From NCBI GenBank assembly GCA_029961685.1, contig JARWKL010000014.1, positions 18,734,452-18,798,451 of the forward strand: a stretch of 64,000 nt of DNA, given 5' to 3'. Position numbers and translations under genes: made by a program. Under the pieces are notes generated by a model. The model had not been told where the DNA came from. It worked only from the letters and a program-made list of their open reading frames with translations, and searched no databases. Positions 1 through 10,575 of this stretch are shown piece by piece. Position 1 is the first letter of the stretch; each line of letters starts with the position of its first letter. Source of the DNA: Aristolochia californica. Lineage: Eukaryota > Streptophyta > Magnoliopsida > Piperales > Aristolochiaceae.

Positions 1-4
1 GTGG
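1..4 (+). repeat. Last 4 bases of a preceding D monomer
   Basis: The bases gtgg before the first A match the usual D/A junction, so the array continues to the left of the window. Confidence 0.75.
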
Positions 5-437
5 TTGGATGTTTAACAACCCACTTTTTGACAATCCTTAAAAATCACAGATACTTTTTGGAATTATCTCACTCATCTTTTGTGCGTTTCCATTTTCGAT
101 GTTCAAATTTTTTTTCAGATCCAAAACTCGCTCTCCTATTTTTCTCGTAAACAAAAAATATATGACGCATAACGAAATGAAAATTTTATGCAAAAAGATT
201 TGAAATCGATAATAAGCACTAAAAATGAACTCCAAGGTTTTGTTATCCATGTTTGGGAAATTCCACTAGTACAACCCCTAATAATAATCTTGGTGGAATT
301 TTATAGGAAAGGGGCTTCTAACTGATCCAAACATGTTTTAAATGTGGTGGACATGCATGCCAGAAATGTGTTTAGGAAGCAAGTGACCTAATGATCCAAA
401 AATTTCAAGGAGTAGAAAAAATCAAATTCTCAAGTTG
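5..437 (+). repeat. Reference monomer type A (433 bp)
   Basis: Type A is recognised by gacaatccttaaaaatc near its start, cactcatcttttgtgc, ccattttcgatgttcaa, the A-rich aaaaaatatatgacgc, and tgcaaaaagatttgaaatcg. It lacks 12 bp that B, C and D have between ataataa and gcactaaaaatg. Its second half has aataatcttgg, where the other types have aataagcttgg and so a HindIII site that A normally lacks. It also has aggaaaggggcttc, catgttttaaatgtgg and gtgtttaggaagc. Its second half resembles D (ctagtacaacccc), while its ending gtagaaaaaatc is close to B. This copy has the less common gtgcgtttcc and ctcgctctcc alleles. Confidence 0.95.
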
Positions 438-884
438 TTGGATGTTTAACAACCCACTTTTTGGCTATCCTTAAAAATCACAGATACTTTTTGGAATTAT
501 CACTCTCAGCTTTTTGTGCATTTCCATTTTGGAAGTTCAATTTTTTTTTGAGATTCAAAACCCACTCTCCCATTTTTCTCGTAAACAAAAACGATATGAG
601 GAATAACAAAATAAAAATTTTATGCAAATAAATTTGAAAACTATAATAAATGTAAGTGAACGCACTAAAAATGAACACCAAGGTTTTGTTATCCTTGTTT
701 GGGAAATTCCACTAGCTCAACCCCTAATAATAAGCTTGGTGGAATTTTATGGGAAAAGGGTCTTCTAACTGATCCTAACATGCTTTAAAGGTGGTGGACA
801 CGCATGCCAGAAACGTGTTGAGGATGCAAGTGACCTAATGATCCAAAAATTTCAAGGAGTGGAAAAAATCAAATTCTCAAGTTG
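438..884 (+). repeat. Reference monomer type B (447 bp)
   Basis: Type B is recognised by cactttttggctatcc near its start, atcactctcagctttttg (one extra T compared with C), gagattcaaaacccactc, acgatatgaggaataac, ctagctcaacccctaat, atgggaaaagggtc and gtggaaaaaatc at its end. It carries neither 12-bp deletion, so it is the most complete of the four types. The HindIII site aagctt is at 732-737. B and C are closely related over their whole length, which explains why B/C hybrids could form. Confidence 0.95.
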
Positions 885-1319
885 TTGGATGTTTAACAAC
901 CCACTTTTTGACTATCCTTAAAAATCACAGATACTTTTTGGAATTATCTCTCTCAGCTTTTGTGCATTTCCATTTTGGAAGTTCAAATTTTTTTTCAGAT
1001 CCAAAACTCACTCTCCCATTTTTCTCGTAAACAAAAACGATATGAGGAATAAAAAAATTAAAATTTTATGCAAATAAATTTGAAAACTATAATAAATGTA
1101 AGTGAACGCACTAAAAATGAACACCAAGGTTTTGTTATCCTTGTTTGGGAAATTCCACTAGCAATAAGCTTGGTGGAATTTTATGTGAAAAAGGGTCTTC
1201 TAACTGATCCTAACATGCTTTAAAGGTGGTGGACATGCATGCCAGAAACGTGTTGAGGATGCAAGTAACCTAATGATCCAAAAATTTCAAGGAGTAGAAA
1301 AACTCAAATTCTCAAGTGG
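885..1319 (+). repeat. Reference monomer type C (435 bp)
   Basis: Type C is B-like but has ttgactatccttaaaaatc, atctctctcagcttttgtgc and cagatccaaaactcactc. Its diagnostic 12-bp deletion reads ccactagcaataagcttgg where B reads ctagctcaacccctaataataagc. Five A's follow (gggaaaaaggg), then gcaagtaacctaatg (B has gcaagtgacc) and gtagaaaaactc. This copy has private changes near 1048 (gaataaaaaaatt) and 1182 (ttatgtgaaaa). Confidence 0.95.
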
Positions 1320-1764
1320 TTGGATGTTTAACAACCCACTTTTTGACTATCCTTAGAAATCACAGATACTTTTTGGAATTATCTGTGTCAGCTTTTGTAC
1401 ATTTCCATTTTGGACGTTCAAAATTTTGTTCAGATCCAAAACTCACTCTCCCATTTTTCTCGTAAACAAAAAGGATATGAGGCGTAACAAAATAAAAATT
1501 TTATGCAAATAAATTTGAAAACTATAATAAATGTAAGTGAACGCACTAAAAATGAACACCACGGTTTTGTTATCCATGTTTGGGAAATTCCACTAGTACA
1601 ACCCCTAATAATAAGCTTGGTGGAATTTTATAGGAAAGGGACTTCTAACTGATCCTAACATGCTTGAAACCTGGTTGACATGCTTGCCAGAAACATGTTG
1701 AGGATGCAAGTGACCTAATGATCCAAAAATTTCTAGGAGTAGAAAAATTCAAATTCTCAAGTGG
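1320..1764 (+). repeat. Reference monomer type D (445 bp)
   Basis: Type D is recognised by atccttagaaatcac, atctgtgtcagcttttgtac, ttttggacgttcaaaattt, tgttcagatcc, aaaaaggatatgaggcg, caccacggttttg, ctagtacaacccc, ataggaaagggacttc, gcttgaaac followed by ctgg or gtgg, tgacatgcttgccag and tttctaggagtagaaaaattc. Two D alleles alternate through the array: aaacctgg, as here, and aaacgtgg. From unit 24 onward I see only aaacgtgg. Confidence 0.95.
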
Positions 1765-3524
1765 TTGGATGTTTAACAACCCACTTTTTGACAATCCTTA
1801 AAAATCACAGATACTTTTTGGAATTATCTCACTCATCTTTTGTGCGTTTCCATTTTCGATGTTCAAATTTTTTTTCAGATCCAAAACTCACTCTCCTATT
1901 TTTCTCGTAAACAAAAAATATATGACGCATAACAAAATGAAAATTTTATGCAAAAAGATTTGAAATCGATAATAAGCACTAAAAATGAACTCCAAGGTTT
2001 TGTTATCCATGTTTGGGAAATTCCACTAGTACAACCCCTAATAATAATCTTGGTGGAATTTTATAGGAAAGGGGCTTCTAACTGATCCAAACATGTTTTA
2101 AATGTGGTGGACATGCATGCCAGAAATGTGTTTAGGAAGCAAGTGACCTAATGATCCAAAAATTTCAAGGAGTAGAAAAAATCAAATTCTCAAGTTGTTG
2201 GATGTTTAACAACCCACTTTTTGGCTATCCTTAAAAATCACAGATACTTTTTGGAATTATCACTCTCAGCTTTTTGTGCATTTCCATTTTGGAAGTTCAA
2301 TTTTTTTTTGAGATTCAAAACCCACTCTCCCATTTTTCTCGTAAACAAAAACGATATGAGGAATAACAAAATAAAAATTTTATGCAAATAAATTTGAAAA
2401 CTATAATAAATGTAAGTGAACGCACTAAAAATGAACACCAAGGTTTTGTTATCCTTGTTTGGGAAATTCCACTAGCTCAACCCCTAATAATAAGCTTGGT
2501 GGAATTTTATGGGAAAAGGGTCTTCTAACTGATCCTAACATGCTTTAAAGGTGGTGGACATGCATGCCAGAAACGTGTTGAGGATGCAAGTGACCTAATG
2601 ATCCAAAAATTTCAAGGAGTGGGAAAAATCAAATTCTCAAGTTGTTGGATGTCTAACAACCCACTTTTTGACTATCCTTAAAAATCACAGATACTTTTTG
2701 GAATTATCTCTCTCAGCTTTTGTGCATTTCCATTTTGGAAGTTCAAATTTTTTTTCAGATCCAAAACTCTCTCTCCCATTTTTCTCGTAAACAAAAACGA
2801 TATGAGGAATAACAAAATAAAAATTTTATGCAAATAAATTTGAAAACTATAATAAATGTAAGTGAACGCACTAAAAATGAACACCAAGGTTTTGTTATCC
2901 TTGTTTGGGAAATTCCACTGGCAATAAGCTTGGTGGAATTTTATGGGAAAAAGGGTCTTCTAACTGATCCTAACATGCTTTAAAGGTGGTGGACATGCAT
3001 GCCAGAAACGTGTTGAGGATGCAAGTAACCTAATGATCCAAAAATTTCAAGGAGTAGAAAAACTCAAATTCTCAAGTGGTTGGATGTTTAACAACCCACT
3101 TTTTGACTATCCTTAGAAATCACAGATACTTTTTGGAATTATCTGTGTCAGCTTTTGTACATTTCCATTTTGGACGTTCAAAATTTTGTTCAGATCCAAA
3201 ACTCGCTCTCCCATTTTTCTCGTAAACAAAAAGGATATGAGGCGTAACAAAATAAAAATTTTATGCAAATAAATTTGAAAACTATAATAAATGTAAGTGA
3301 ACGCACTAAAAATGAACACCACGGTTTTGTTATCATTGTTTGGGAAATTCCACTAGTACAACCCCTAATAATAAGCTTGGTGGAATTTTATAGGAAAGGG
3401 ACTTCTAACTGATCCTAACATGCTTGAAACGTGGTTGACATGCTTGCCAGAGACATGTTGAGGATGCAAGTGACCTAATGATCCGAAAATTTCTAGGAGT
3501 AGAAAAATTCAAATTCTCAAGTGG
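1765..3524 (+). repeat. HOR unit 2, tetramer A-B-C-D
   Basis: Standard length. B ends with private gtgggaaaaatc near 2619. C has private atgtctaac (2650), ctctctctccc (2768) and ccactggcaataagc (2916). D carries ctcgctctcc and gccagagacatg, which recur 7051 bp later in unit 6, so the 7051-bp block begins about here. Confidence 0.95.
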
Positions 3525-5297
3525 TTGGATGTTTAACAACCCACTTTTTGACAATCCTTAAAAATCACAGATACTTTTTGGAATTACCTCACTCATCTTT
3601 TGTGCATTTCCATTTTCGATGTTCAAATTTTTTTTCAGATCCAAAACTCACTCTCCTATTTTTCTCTTAAACAAAAAATATATGACGCATAACAAAATGA
3701 AAATTTTATGCAAAAAGATTTGAAATCGATAATAAGCACTAAAAATGAACTCCAAGGTTTTGTTATCCATGTTTGGGAAATTCCACTAGTACAACCCCTA
3801 ATAATAATCCTGGTGGAATTTTATAGGAAAGGGGCTTCTAACTGATCCAAACATGTTTTAAATGTGGTGGACATGCATGCCAGAAATGTGTTTAGGAAGC
3901 AAGTGACCTAATGATCCAAAAATTTCAAGGAGTAGAAAAAATCAAATTCTCAAGTTGTTGGATGTTTAACAACCCACTTTTTGGCGATCCTTAAAAATCA
4001 CAGTTACTTTTTGGAATTATCACTCTCAGCTTTTTGTGCATTTCCATTTTGGAAGTTCAATTTTTTTTTTGAGATTCAAAACCCACTCTCCCATTTTTCT
4101 CGTAAACAAAAACGATATGAGGAATAACAAAATAAAATTTTTATGCAAATAAATTTGAAAACTATAATAAATGTAAGTGAACGCACTAAAAATGAACACC
4201 AAGGTTTTTCTATCCCTGTTTGGGAAATTCCACTAGCTCAACCCCTAATAATAAGCTTGGTGGAATTTTATGGGAAAAAGGGTCTTCTAACTGATCCTAA
4301 CATGCTTTAAAGGTGGTGGACACGCATGCCAGAAACGTGTTGAGGATGCAAGTGACCTAATGATCCAAAAATTTCAAGGAGTGGAAAAAATCAAATTCTC
4401 AAGTTGTTGGATGTTTAACAACCCACTTTTTGACTATCCTTAAAAATCACAGATACTTTTTGGAATTATCTCTCTCTGCTTTTGTGCATTTCCATTTTGG
4501 AAGTTCAAATTTTTTTTCAGATCCAAAACTCACTCTCCCATTTTTCTCGTAAACAAAAACGATATGAGGAATAACAAAATAAAAATTTTATGCAAATAAA
4601 TTTGAAAACTATAATAAATGTAAGTGAACGCACTAAAAATGAACACCAAGGTTTTGTTATCCTTGTTTGGGAAATTCCACTAGCTCAACCCCTAATAATA
4701 AGCTTGGTGGAATTTTATGGGAAAAGGGTCTTCTAACTGATCCTAACATGCTTTAAAGGTGGTGGACATGCATGCCAGAAACGTGTTGAGGATGCAAGTG
4801 ACCTAATGATCCAAAAATTTCAAGGAGTCGAAAAACTCAAATTCTCAAGTGGTTGGATGTTTAACAACCCACTTTTTGACTATCCTTAGAAATCACAGAT
4901 ACTTTTTGGAATTATCTGTGTCAGCTTTTGTACATTTCCATTTTGGACGTTCAAAATTTTGTTCAGATCCAAAACTCACTCTCCCATTTTTCTCGTAAAC
5001 AAAAAGGATATGAGGCGTAACAAAATAAAAATTTTATGCAAATAAATTTGAAAACTATAATAAATGTAAGTGAACGCACTAAAAATGAACACCACGGTTT
5101 TGTTATCCATGTTTGGGAAATTCCACTAGTACAACCCCTAATAATAAGCTTGGTGGAATTTTATAGGAAAGGGACTTCTAACTGATCCTAACATGCTTGA
5201 AACGTGGTTGACATGCTTGCCAGAAACATGTTGAGGATGCAAGTGACCTAATGATCCAAAAATTTCTAGGAGTAGAAAAATTCAAATTCTCAAGTGG
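3525..5297 (+). repeat. HOR unit 3, long tetramer (1773 bp)
   Basis: The 13 extra bases come from B (449 bp: T10 tract and gggaaaaaggg) and from C (446 bp: no 12-bp deletion, gggaaaaggg). A has ttttctcttaaac and aataatcctgg. B has ttggcgatcc, cagttacttt, aatttttatgc and gtttttctatccc. C has ctctctctgc and gagtcgaaaaac. Unit 7 is its copy. Confidence 0.95.
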
Positions 5298-7055
5298 TTG
5301 GATGTTTAACAACCCACTTTTTGACAATCCTTAAAAATCACAGATACTTTTTGGAATTATATCATTCATCTTTTGTGCGTTTCCATTTTCGATGTTCAAA
5401 TTTTTTTTCAGATCCAAAACTCGCTCTCCTATTTTTCTCGTAAACAAAAAATATATGACGCATAACAAAATGAAAATTTTATGCAAAAAGATTTGAAATC
5501 GATAATAAGCACTAAAAATGAACTCCAAGGTTTTGTTATCCATGTTTGGGAAATTCCACTAGTACAACCCCTAATAATAATCTTGGTGGAATTTTATAGG
5601 AAAGGGGCTTCTAACTGATCCAAACATGTTTTAAATGTGGTGGACATGCATGCCAGAAATGTGTTTAGGAAGCAAGTGACCTAATGATCCAAAAATTTCA
5701 AGGAGTAGAAAAAATCAAATTCTCAAGTTGTTGGATGTTTAACAACCCACTTTTTGGCTATCCTTAAAAATCACAGATACTTTTTGGAATTATCACTCTC
5801 AGCTTTTTGTGCATTTCCATTTTGGAAGTTCAATTTTTTTTTGAGATTCAAAACCCACTCTCCCATTTTTCTCGTAAACAAAAACGATATGAGGAATAAC
5901 AAAATAAAAATTTTATGCAAATAAATTTGAAAACTATAATAAATGTAAGTGAACGTACTAAAAATGAACACCAAGGTTTTGTTATCCTTGTTTGGGAAAT
6001 TCCACTAGCTCAACCCCTAATAATAAGCTTGGTGGAATTTTATGGGAAAAGGGTCTTCTAACTGATCCTAACATGCTTTAAAGGTGGTGGACACGCATGC
6101 CAGAAACGTGTTGAGGATGCAAGTGACCTAATGATCCAAAAATTTCAAGGAGTGGAAAAAATCAAATTCTCAAGTTGTTGGATGTTTAACAACCCACTTT
6201 TTGACTATCCTTAAAAATCACAGATACTTTTTGGAATTATCTCTCTCAGCTTTTGTGCATTTCCATTTTGGAAGTTCAAATTTTTTTTCAGATCCAAAAC
6301 TCACTCTCCCATTTTTCTCGTAAACAAAAACGATATGAGGAATAACAAAATAAAAATTTTATGCAAATAAATTTGAAAACTATAATAAATGTAACTGAAC
6401 GCACTAAAAATGAACACCAAGGTTTTGTTATCCTTGTTTGGGAAATTCCACTAGCAATAAGCTTGGTGGAATTTTATGGGAAAAAGGGTCTTCTAACTGA
6501 TCCTAACATGCTTTAAAGGTGGTGGACATGCATGCCAGAAACGTGTTGAGGATGCAAGTAACCTAATGATCCAAAAATTTCAAGGAGTAGAAAAACTCAA
6601 ATTCTCAAGTGGCCAAGTTTAACAACCCACTTTTTGACTATCCTTAGAAATCACAGATACTTTTTGGAATTATCTGTGTCAGCTTTTGTACATTTCCATT
6701 TTGGACGTTCAAAATTTTGTTCAGATCCAAAACTCACTCTCCCATTTTTCTCGTAAACAAAAAGGATACGAGGCGTAAAAAAATAAAAATTTTATGCAAA
6801 TAAATTTGAAAACTATTATAAATGTAAGTGAACGCACTAAAAATGAACACCACGGTTTTGTTATCCATGTTTGGGAAATTCCACTAGTACAACCCCTAAT
6901 AATAAGCTTGGTGGAATTTTATAGGAAAGGGACTTCTAACTGATCCTAACATGCTCTAAACGTGGTTGACATGCTTGCCAGAAACATGCTGAGGATGCAA
7001 GTGACCTAATGATCCAAAAATTTCTAGGAGTAGAAAAATTCAAATTCTCAAGTGG
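5298..7055 (+). repeat. HOR unit 4, tetramer (1758 bp)
   Basis: A has tatatcattcatc and ctcgctctcc. B has gaacgtactaaaa. C has gtaactgaacgc. D begins at 6613 with ggccaagtttaac across the C/D junction in place of ggttggatgtttaac, 2 bp shorter. D also has ggatacgagg, aactattataaatg, gctctaaacg and catgctgagg. Unit 8 is its copy. Confidence 0.95.
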
Positions 7056-8815
7056 TTGGATGTTTAACAACCCACTTTTTGACAATCCTTAAAAATCACA
7101 GATACTTTTTGGAATTATCTCACTCATCATTTGTGCATTTCCATTTTCGATGTTCAAATTTTTTTTCAGATCCAAAACTCACTCTCCTATTTTTCTCGTA
7201 AACAAAAAATATATGACGCATAACAAAATGAAAATTTTATGCAAAAAGATTTGAAATCGATAATAAGCACTAAAAATGAACTCCAAGGTTTTGTTATCCA
7301 TGTTTGGGAAATTCCACTAGTACAACCCCTAATAATAATCTTGGTGGAATTTTATAGGAAAGGGGCTTCTAACTGATCCAAACATGTTTTAAATGTGGTG
7401 GACATGCATGCCAGAAATGTGTTTAGGAAGCAAGTGACCTAATGATCCAAAAATTTCAAGGAGTAGAAAAAATCAAATTCTCAAGTTGTTGGATGTTTAA
7501 CAACCCACTTTTTGGCTATCCTTAAAAATCACAGATACTTTTTGGAATTATCACTCTCAGCTTTTTGTGCATTTCCATTTTGGAAGTTCAATTTTTTTTT
7601 GAGATTCAAAACCCACTCTCCCATTTTTCTCGTAAACAAAAACGATATGAGGAATAACAAAATAAAAATTTTATGCAAATAAATTTGAAAACTATAATAA
7701 ATGTAAGTGAACGCACTAAAAATGAACACCAAGGTTTTGTTATCCTTGTTTGGGAAATTCCACTAGCTCAACCCCTAATAATAAGCTTGGTGGAATTTTA
7801 TGGGAAAAGGGTCTTCTACCTGATCCTAACATGCTTTAAAGGTGGTGGACACGCATGCCAGAAACGTGTTGAGGATGCAAGTGACCTAATGATCCAAAAA
7901 TTTCAAGGAGTGGAAAAAATCAAATTCTCAAGTTGTTGGATGTTTAACAACCCACTTTTTGACTATCCTTAAAAATCACAGATACTTTTTGGAATTATCT
8001 CTCTCAGCTTTTGTGCATTTCCATTTTGGAAGTTCAAATTTTTTTTCAGATCCAAAACTCACTCTCCCATTTTTCTCGTAAACAAAAACGATATGAGGAA
8101 TAACAAAATAAAAATTTTATGCAAATAAATTTGAAAACTATAATAAATGTAACTGAACGCACTAAAAATGAACACCAAGGTTTTGTTATCCTTGTTTGGG
8201 AAATTCCACTAGCAATAAGCTTGGTGGAATTTTATGGGAAAAAGGGTCTTCTAACTGATCCTAACATGCTTTAAAGGTGGTGGACATGCATGCCAGAAAC
8301 GTGTTGAGGATGCAAGTAACCTAATGATCCAAAAATTTCAAGGAGTAGAAAAACTCAAATTCTCAAGTGGTTGGATGTTTAACAACCCACTTTTTGACTA
8401 TCCTTAGAAATCACAGATACTTTTTGGAATTATCTGTGTCAGCTTTTGTACATTTCCATTTTGGACGTTCAAAATTTTGTTCAGATCCAAAACTCACTCT
8501 CCCATTTTTCTCGTAAACAAAAAGGATATGAGGCGTAACAAAATAAAAATTTGATGCAAATAAATTTGAAAACTATAATAAATGTAAGTGAACGCACTAA
8601 AAATGAACACCACGGTTTTGTTATCCATGTTTGGGAAATTCCACTAGTACAACCCCTAATAATAAGCTTGGTGGAATTTTATAGGAAAGGGACTTCTAAC
8701 TGATCCTAACATGCTTGAAACCTGGTTGACATGCTTGCCAGAAACATGTTGAGGATGCAAGTGACCTAATGATCCAAAAATTTCTAGGAGTAGAAAAATT
8801 CAAATTCTCAAGTGG
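7056..8815 (+). repeat. HOR unit 5, tetramer A-B-C-D
   Basis: A has cactcatcatttg. B has ttctacctgatcc near 7816, where other copies have ttctaactgatcc. This change removes an in-frame stop and is the only reason a 99-codon frame opens at 7673-7972. C has gtaactgaacgc. D has aaatttgatgcaaat and aaacctgg. Unit 9 is its copy, with no difference seen by eye. Confidence 0.95.
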
Positions 8816-10575
8816 TTGGATGTTTAACAACCCACTTTTTGACAATCCTTAAAAATCACAGATACTTTTTGGAATTATCTCACTCATCTTTTGTGCGTTT
8901 CCATTTTCGATGTTCAAATTTTTTTTCAGATCCAAAACTCACTCTCCTATTTTTCTCGTAAACAAAAAATATATGACGCATAACAAAATGAAAATTTTAT
9001 GCAAAAAGATTTGAAATCGATAATAAGCACTAAAAATGAACTCCAAGGTTTTGTTATCCATGTTTGGGAAATTCCACTAGTACAACCCCTAATAATAATC
9101 TTGGTGGAATTTTATAGGAAAGGGGCTTCTAACTGATCCAAACATGTTTTAAATGTGGTGGACATGCATGCCAGAAATGTGTTTAGGAAGCAAGTGACCT
9201 AATGATCCAAAAATTTCAAGGAGTAGAAAAAATCAAATTCTCAAGTTGTTGGATGTTTAACAACCCACTTTTTGGCTATCCTTAAAAATCACAGATACTT
9301 TTTGGAATTATCACTCTCAGCTTTTTGTGCATTTCCATTTTGGAAGTTCAATTTTTTTTTGAGATTCAAAACCCACTCTCCCATTTTTCTCGTAAACAAA
9401 AACGATATCAGGAATAACAAAATAAAAATATTATGCAAATAAATTTGAAAACTATAATAAATGTAAGTGAACGCACTAAAAATGAACACCAAGGTTTTGT
9501 TATCCCTGTTTGGGAAATTCCACTAGCTCAACCCCTAATAATAAGCTTGGTGGAATTTTATGGGAAAAGGGTCTTCTAACTGATCCTAACATGCTTTAAA
9601 GGTGGTGGACATGCATGCCAGAAACGTGTTGAGGATGCAAGTGACCTAATGATCCAAAAATTTCAAGGAGTGGAAAAAATCAAATTCTCAAGTTGTTGGA
9701 TGTTTAACAACCCACTTTTTGACTATCCTTAAAAATCACAGATACTTTTTGGAATTATCTCTCTCAGTTTTTGTGCATTTCCATTTTGGAAGTTCAAATT
9801 TTTTTTCAGATCCAAAACTCACTCTCCCATTTTTCTCGTAAACAAAAACGATATGAGGAATAACAAAATAAAAATTTTATGCAAATAAATTTGAAAACTA
9901 TAATAAATGTAAGTGAACGCACTAAAAATGAACACCAAGGTTTTGTTATCCTTGTTTGGGAAATTCCACTAGCAATAAGCTTGGTGGAATTTTATGGGAA
10001 AAAGGGTCTTCTAACTGATCCTAACATGCTTTAAAGGTGGTGGACATGCATGCCAGAAACGTGTTGAGGATGCAAGTAACCTAATGATCCAAAAATTTCA
10101 AGGAGTGGAAAAACTCAAATTCTCAAGTGGTTGGATGTTTAACAACCCACTTTTTGACTATCCTTAGAAATCACAGATACTTTTTGGAATTATCTGTGTC
10201 AGCTTTTGTACATTTCCATTTTGGACGTTCAAAATTTTGTTCAGATCCAAAACTCGCTCTCCCATTTTTCTCGTAAACAAAAAGGATATGAGGCGTAACA
10301 AAATAAAAATTTTATGCAAATAAATTTGAAAACTATAATAAATGTAAGTGAACGCACTAAAAATGAACACCACGGTTTTGTTATCCATGTTTGGGAAATT
10401 CCACTAGTACAACCCCTAATAATAAGCTTGGTGGAATTTTATAGGAAAGGGACTTCTAACTGATCCTAACATGCTTGAAACGTGGTTGACATGCTTGCCA
10501 GAGACATGTTGAGGATGCAAGTGACCTAATGATCCAAAAATTTCTAGGAGTAGAAAAATTCATATTCTCAAGTGG
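8816..10575 (+). repeat. HOR unit 6, tetramer A-B-C-D
   Basis: B has gatatcagg and a private aaaatattatgc near 9425. C has ctcagtttttgtg and ends gtggaaaaactc. D has ctcgctctcc, gagacatg and private ttcatattctc near 10559. Unit 10 is its copy. Confidence 0.95.

Larger units (their letters stand above)
5..1764 (+). repeat. HOR unit 1, tetramer A-B-C-D
   Basis: Standard 1760-bp unit. A carries gtgcgtttcc, ctcgctctcc and a private aacgaaatg near 171. C has private aaaaaaatta near 1050 and tatgtgaaaaa near 1182. D has the aaacctgg allele. Confidence 0.95.
3080..10130 (+). repeat. 7051-bp super-repeat, copy 1 (16 monomers)
   Basis: Runs from D of unit 2 to C of unit 6, in unit lengths 1773 + 1758 + 1760 + 1760. 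Rare markers recur exactly 7051 bp later: the C/D junction ggccaagtttaac (6611 to 13662), the D allele ctcgctctcc (3204 to 10255), ttggcgatcc, aaatttgatgcaaat and the long C. The left edge is placed at D of unit 2 because C of unit 2 has several changes not found in C of unit 6. Confidence 0.9.

Noticed and set aside
84..118. CENP-B box in the ttttcgatgttcaa region of A, or elsewhere
   Set aside because: The canonical pattern needs TTCG, then an A, then CGGG at fixed spacing. I find TTCG in A but not the rest, and no CGGG-containing match in B, C or D.
335..365. Short palindromes around catgcatgcc as a hairpin or origin signal
   Set aside because: Only 6-10 bp of symmetry, and broken in many B copies that read cacgcatgcc. 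Nothing else supports a structural role.
629..640. Octamer-like atgcaaat in B, C and D monomers as a regulatory element
   Set aside because: It is part of an A/T-rich conserved stretch, is missing from A (atgcaaaaag) and mutated in several B copies (acgcaaat in units 32, 34, 36 and 38). Chance is the simpler explanation.
478..681. Recurrent minus-strand open frames of 61-74 codons (for example 38-250, 478-681, 3113-3322, 10164-10388, 63366-63584), with a hydrophobic stretch that resembles a membrane segment
   Set aside because: They sit at the same place in each monomer because the monomer is repeated. The frame is closed by point changes and the 12-bp deletions in other copies, and the hydrophobic run is the translation of A/T-rich sequence. 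There is no sign of codon-level constraint.
7673..7972. Plus-strand 99-codon open frames at 7673-7972, 14724-15023 and 27043-27342
   Set aside because: They open only where ttctaactgatcc became ttctacctgatcc, which removes a stop in type B monomers. Two of the three are copies of one another through the 7051-bp duplication. They are chance frames.
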